From NCBI GenBank assembly GCA_009995705.1, contig JAADBR010000002.1:52522-116521 (forward strand): a stretch of DNA of 64,000 nucleotides, in the 5' to 3' direction. Origin of the DNA: Microcystis aeruginosa W13-11 (GTDB lineage: Bacteria; Cyanobacteriota; Cyanobacteriia; Cyanobacteriales; Microcystaceae). Shown here in pieces: positions 63,699-64,000 of this stretch. The position numbers and the translations under genes were made by a program. The notes beneath the pieces are model-generated. The model searched no databases. It was not told where the DNA came from and worked only from the letters and a program-made list of their open reading frames with translations. Every line of letters begins with the position of its first letter. Positions within the stretch are counted from its first letter, which is position 1.

Positions 63699-63888
63699 AG
63701 GTCTGGGTATTTTTGTTTGATGTGAACAATGGAACCGTTGGGGGCGTAGGTTGTTTTGGTGTACAAGCGAGTGATTCCGTCCGCATCAATTTGTTTTTCG
63801 TAGGTTGCATAGGAACCGGAAATATTTTTGGCGGGAACGTCTGCTTGAAATGCTTTGCCACCGTTGGGAAGATTATAGGTTCGAATTC
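63695..63888 (-). pseudogene. C-terminal piece of a polymorphic toxin
   Basis: The minus strand encodes RTYNLPNGGKAFQADVPAKN, ISGSYATYEKQIDADGITRL, YTKTTYAPNGSIVHIKQKYP, DL and stop. This resembles the C-terminal toxin domain of RHS/CdiA-like proteins (YEKQ.D..G....YTKTTY.P.G.). Nothing matching the large N-terminal part follows; the upstream edge is a MITE family B end. Confidence 0.68.
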
Positions 63889-63904
63889 AGCAATTCTCAT
63901 TTTA
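63889..63904. repeat. Single end of MITE family B
   Basis: CAGCAATTCTCATTTT, identical to the 16-bp terminal repeat of MITE family B, without the rest of the element; the following bases differ. It truncates the toxin fragment. The remaining 96 bp to the window end show no gene. Confidence 0.7.
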
Positions 63905-64000
63905 AAAAGTAACAAGTGATACAGACAGAAACAAAGCTTTAAGCAAGCTACAAAATGCGCTCCCGCGAGTGCGACTGCATCGCAGAGAAGTGAGTATATA

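Noticed and set aside
63688..63919. Overlapping 68-81-codon frames on both strands at the window end
   Set aside because: They are antisense or out-of-frame readings of the toxin C-terminal fragment.

Overview
The window is chromosomal DNA of a unicellular bloom-type cyanobacterium, most likely Microcystis. The carboxysome cluster ccmK2-K1-L-M-N, the form IB Rubisco operon rbcL-rbcX-rbcS, Ycf4, an NtcA-type promoter, squalene-hopene cyclase and HIP1-like GCGATCGC sites show it is cyanobacterial. The genus is an inference from moderate GC, many small repeat elements and many toxin-antitoxin (TA) genes. No database search was run.

Layout. 0-8 kb: an HI0933-family flavoprotein, then the urea transporter operon urtABCDE (minus strand) with a canonical NtcA promoter carrying two identical NtcA boxes 30 bp apart, then two half-size GDT1/UPF0016 cation transporters. 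8-20.7 kb: housekeeping genes (VWA protein, glgA, a LapA-like membrane protein, HEAT protein-ubiX, tRNA-Phe, a PAS-GAF-GAF histidine kinase, rpsR-rpmG, a GTPase-like protein, miaB) and a Nif11-domain peptide. The first GAF of the kinase carries the DPCF and CY cysteines expected of a DXCF-type cyanobacteriochrome. 20.8-26 kb: an accessory block with a 201-bp MITE (8-bp target duplication), a broken PIN toxin, YefM/YoeB, a RelE/ParE-like pair, VapBC, MazEF and a PEP-CTERM protein. 26.5-33.3 kb: the CO2-fixation locus ccmK2K1LMN-rbcLXS, closed by a strong terminator. 33.4-39.4 kb: defence-like genes: a GmrSD-type DUF262/DUF1524 protein, a DUF6883/DUF4926 pair and an AAA ATPase overlapping a PIN-like nuclease gene. 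39.8-52.7 kb: ycf4, a lipoprotein cyclophilin, a ketoacyl synthase, dnaG, an LpxB-like protein, an NDP-sugar pyrophosphorylase, a TnpB relic, a BlaI/M56 pair with bcp, then rpsB-tsf.

52.8-64 kb is the most unusual part. It holds two complete sites that fit integron attC recombination sites (53530-53614 and 54205-54290) and a half site (55551-55571), with gene stops inside or next to the sites as in integron cassettes, and no integrase in the window. This looks like a small array of gene cassettes without an integrase, partly overwritten by a MITE with 16-bp inverted ends. The first cassette carries BrnT and BrnA joined in one reading frame; a 5-bp tandem duplication explains the fusion. Another carries an antitoxin whose partner toxin has an amber stop. 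Further on are shc, a HigBA pair split by a repeat, YgiT/DUF4258, an IS1 relic, a MafI-like immunity pseudogene, VapBC, and the C-terminus of a polymorphic toxin next to its likely immunity gene.

At least six families of short interspersed elements were found by eye; two have clear target-site duplications. Several sit directly against start or stop codons or inside TA operons.
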